Of a DNA stretch of 7,957 nt, positions 6,940-7,957 are shown in pieces (positions within the stretch are counted from its first letter, which is position 1; each line of letters opens with the position of its first letter). A program made the position numbers and the translations under genes. Source of the stretch: an uncultured Sphingomonas sp. (GTDB taxonomy: Bacteria; Pseudomonadota; Alphaproteobacteria; Sphingomonadales; Sphingomonadaceae); NCBI GenBank assembly GCA_934555855.1, contig CAKTFL010000089.1, forward strand, positions 1 through 7,957. The letters are read 5' to 3'. Under the pieces are notes generated by a model, which was given only the letters and a program-made list of their open reading frames with translations, was not told the origin of the DNA and made no database searches.

Positions 6940-7434
6940 ATGACCGCTATCACCGACTTCACCGTCCGCGCGGCCGATGGTGGCGAGGCGAGCCTGGACA
7001 CCTGGCGCGGCAAGGTGTTGCTGATCGTCAACACCGCCAGCCGCTGCGGCTTTACCCCGCAATATGAGGCGCTGGAGGAGCTTCACCGCGAGCTTGGCCC
7101 GCGCGGGTTCGAGGTCCTCGCCTTTCCCTGCAATCAGTTCGGCGCGCAGGAGCCCGGGACCGATGCGGAAATCGCGACCTTCTGCTCGACGACGTTCGAC
7201 GTGACCTTTCCCGTGTTCGCCAAGGTCGATGTGAACGGCGCCGACGCCGATCCGCTGTTCGAGCGGCTGAAGAAGGAGGCGCCGGGACTGCTCGGTTCCA
7301 AGGGGATCAAGTGGAACTTCACCAAGTTCCTGGTCGACCGCCAGGGCCAAGCGGTGAAGCGCTACGCGCCGACGACCCGGCCGGACGAAATCCGCCCGGA
7401 TATCGAAACGCTGCTCGACGTCCCGCAGGGCTGA
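6940..7434 (+). CDS. gpx: Glutathione peroxidase family protein (thiol peroxidase, Cys type)
   Basis: Reduces hydrogen peroxide and organic or lipid hydroperoxides with thiol reductants. The 164 residues form a thioredoxin-fold GPx with no signal peptide, so it is cytoplasmic. The peroxidatic Cys36 lies in NTASRCGFTPQY, where animal enzymes have selenocysteine; here it is an ordinary TGC codon. The rest of the catalytic tetrad is present: Gln70 in FGAQEPG, and Trp125-Asn126 in KWNFTKFL. Cys82 in ATFCSTTFDVTFP occupies the resolving-cysteine place, as in yeast Gpx3 (Cys36/Cys82), which suggests thioredoxin rather than glutathione as the usual reductant. It starts 22 bp after lolD with GGGAG at 6928-6932 as Shine-Dalgarno, so it is probably co-transcribed with lolCD. 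Its stop lies 4 bp from the stop of the opposing HdeD-like gene. Confidence 0.95.
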   Translation: MTAITDFTVRAADGGEASLDTWRGKVLLIVNTASRCGFTPQYEALEELHRELGPRGFEVLAFPCNQFGAQEPGTDAEIATFCSTTFDVTFPVFAKVDVNGADADPLFERLKKEAPGLLGSKGIKWNFTKFLVDRQGQAVKRYAPTTRPDEIRPDIETLLDVPQG

Positions 7435-7438
7435 ACCG

Positions 7439-7957
7439 TTACAGCGCGAAGGCAGGCGCGCCCTGTCTGTGCGCCAGCGCACTCATGATTGCGGCCACGC
7501 CGCCGAAGACGAAGCTAGCCGCCAGCACGAAGCCGGGCAGGGTCAGCGCCGACCAGGGAAGAGTGGCGAGCACATAGGCGGCGAGCAGGATGTTGATGAT
7601 GCCCAGCGCGATCATCACGCCCCGATGCCGCCGGAAGCGGGCGCCCAGCACCAGTTCGAGGACGCCGCGTACCGCCAGCCACACCGCGACCACCAGCGTC
7701 AGCGACAGGGCTCCCGAAACGGGGTCGAGGATCATCAGCAGGCCGATCACCACCGAGACGATCCCGAACAGGATCGAATAGCCGCGCCCTTCATGCCCGC
7801 GTCCGCTTATCCCCGCGATCAGCGACGCCGCGCCTGCCGCGACAAAGAACGCGCCCACCACCAGCGTCGCGGTCAGCGTCGCCGAGAACGGCCATCCGAA
7901 TGCGAGGATGCCGAGGATCAGCGAGACGATGCCGTACGCGAGGATCCAGCCCCAACC
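7439..7957 (-). CDS. HdeD/DUF308 family membrane protein, 5' end outside window
   Basis: On the minus strand the frame is open from the window edge at 7957 to TAA at 7439-7441, giving 172 visible residues, so only a short N-terminus is missing compared with the usual ~180-200. A GTG at 7861 lies inside the second membrane segment and is not the true start. Six hydrophobic segments are visible, at residues ~4-22, 27-50, 60-78, 83-105, 112-133 and 138-161, arranged as three repeats of a two-helix unit, the HdeD plan. Repeats 1 and 2 share the pattern GIVSxxxGxL...LVV. HdeD of Escherichia coli contributes to acid resistance at high cell density; the function of the alphaproteobacterial relatives is unknown to me. 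It is tail-to-tail with the peroxidase gene with no room for a terminator between the stops. Confidence 0.88.
   Translation of the reverse strand, partial: GWGWILAYGIVSLILGILAFGWPFSATLTATLVVGAFFVAAGAASLIAGISGRGHEGRGYSILFGIVSVVIGLLMILDPVSGALSLTLVVAVWLAVRGVLELVLGARFRRHRGVMIALGIINILLAAYVLATLPWSALTLPGFVLAASFVFGGVAAIMSALAHRQGAPAFAL

Noticed and set aside
1..7957. Novel defence, CRISPR or mobile system
   Set aside because: All sizeable genes belong to known housekeeping or stress families; no repeat-spacer array, transposase, integrase or attachment-site duplication is visible.

Overview
The window is GC-rich, densely coded and reads as a chromosomal housekeeping segment of an alphaproteobacterium, most likely a sphingomonad. 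This rests on the PopZ-like DUF2497 gene directly upstream of valS, the single LolC/LolE-type permease next to LolD, a ROSE-like thermometer on the small heat-shock gene, and a sphingomonad-type short palindromic repeat embedded in valS. The taxon is inferred from gene content, not from a marker search.

Layout: (1) 1-297, + strand, the 3' end of a PopZ/DUF2497 polar-organising protein. (2) 359-3007, +, complete valS. (3) 3072-3830, +, a stand-alone EAL-domain c-di-GMP phosphodiesterase whose Shine-Dalgarno lies in a potential hairpin. (4) 3831-3926, short convergent intergenic region with weak hairpins. (5) 3927-4406, - strand, an IbpA-like small heat-shock protein. Upstream of it is an approximately 88-nt leader that folds as a ROSE-type RNA thermometer, preceded by a sigma-32-like promoter. 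(6) About 4528-4999, roughly 470 bases with no convincing gene but two clean hairpins. (7) 5000-7434, +, a compact lolC-lolD-glutathione peroxidase unit (8-bp overlap, then a 22-bp gap). (8) 7439-7957, -, the 3' part of an HdeD/DUF308 membrane protein running off the window, tail-to-tail with the peroxidase gene with 4 bp between stop codons.

Functional picture: translation (ValRS), cell polarity (PopZ-like), second-messenger turnover (EAL), heat-stress protein holding (IbpA-like with transcriptional and RNA-level heat control), lipoprotein export to the outer membrane (LolC/LolD), and thiol-dependent peroxide removal. I see no CRISPR array, phage, transposase, toxin-antitoxin or defence locus, and no tRNA or rRNA. 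The interesting signals are small: the in-frame repeat inside valS, the heat-sensing leader of the small HSP, and the SD-masking hairpin of the EAL gene.
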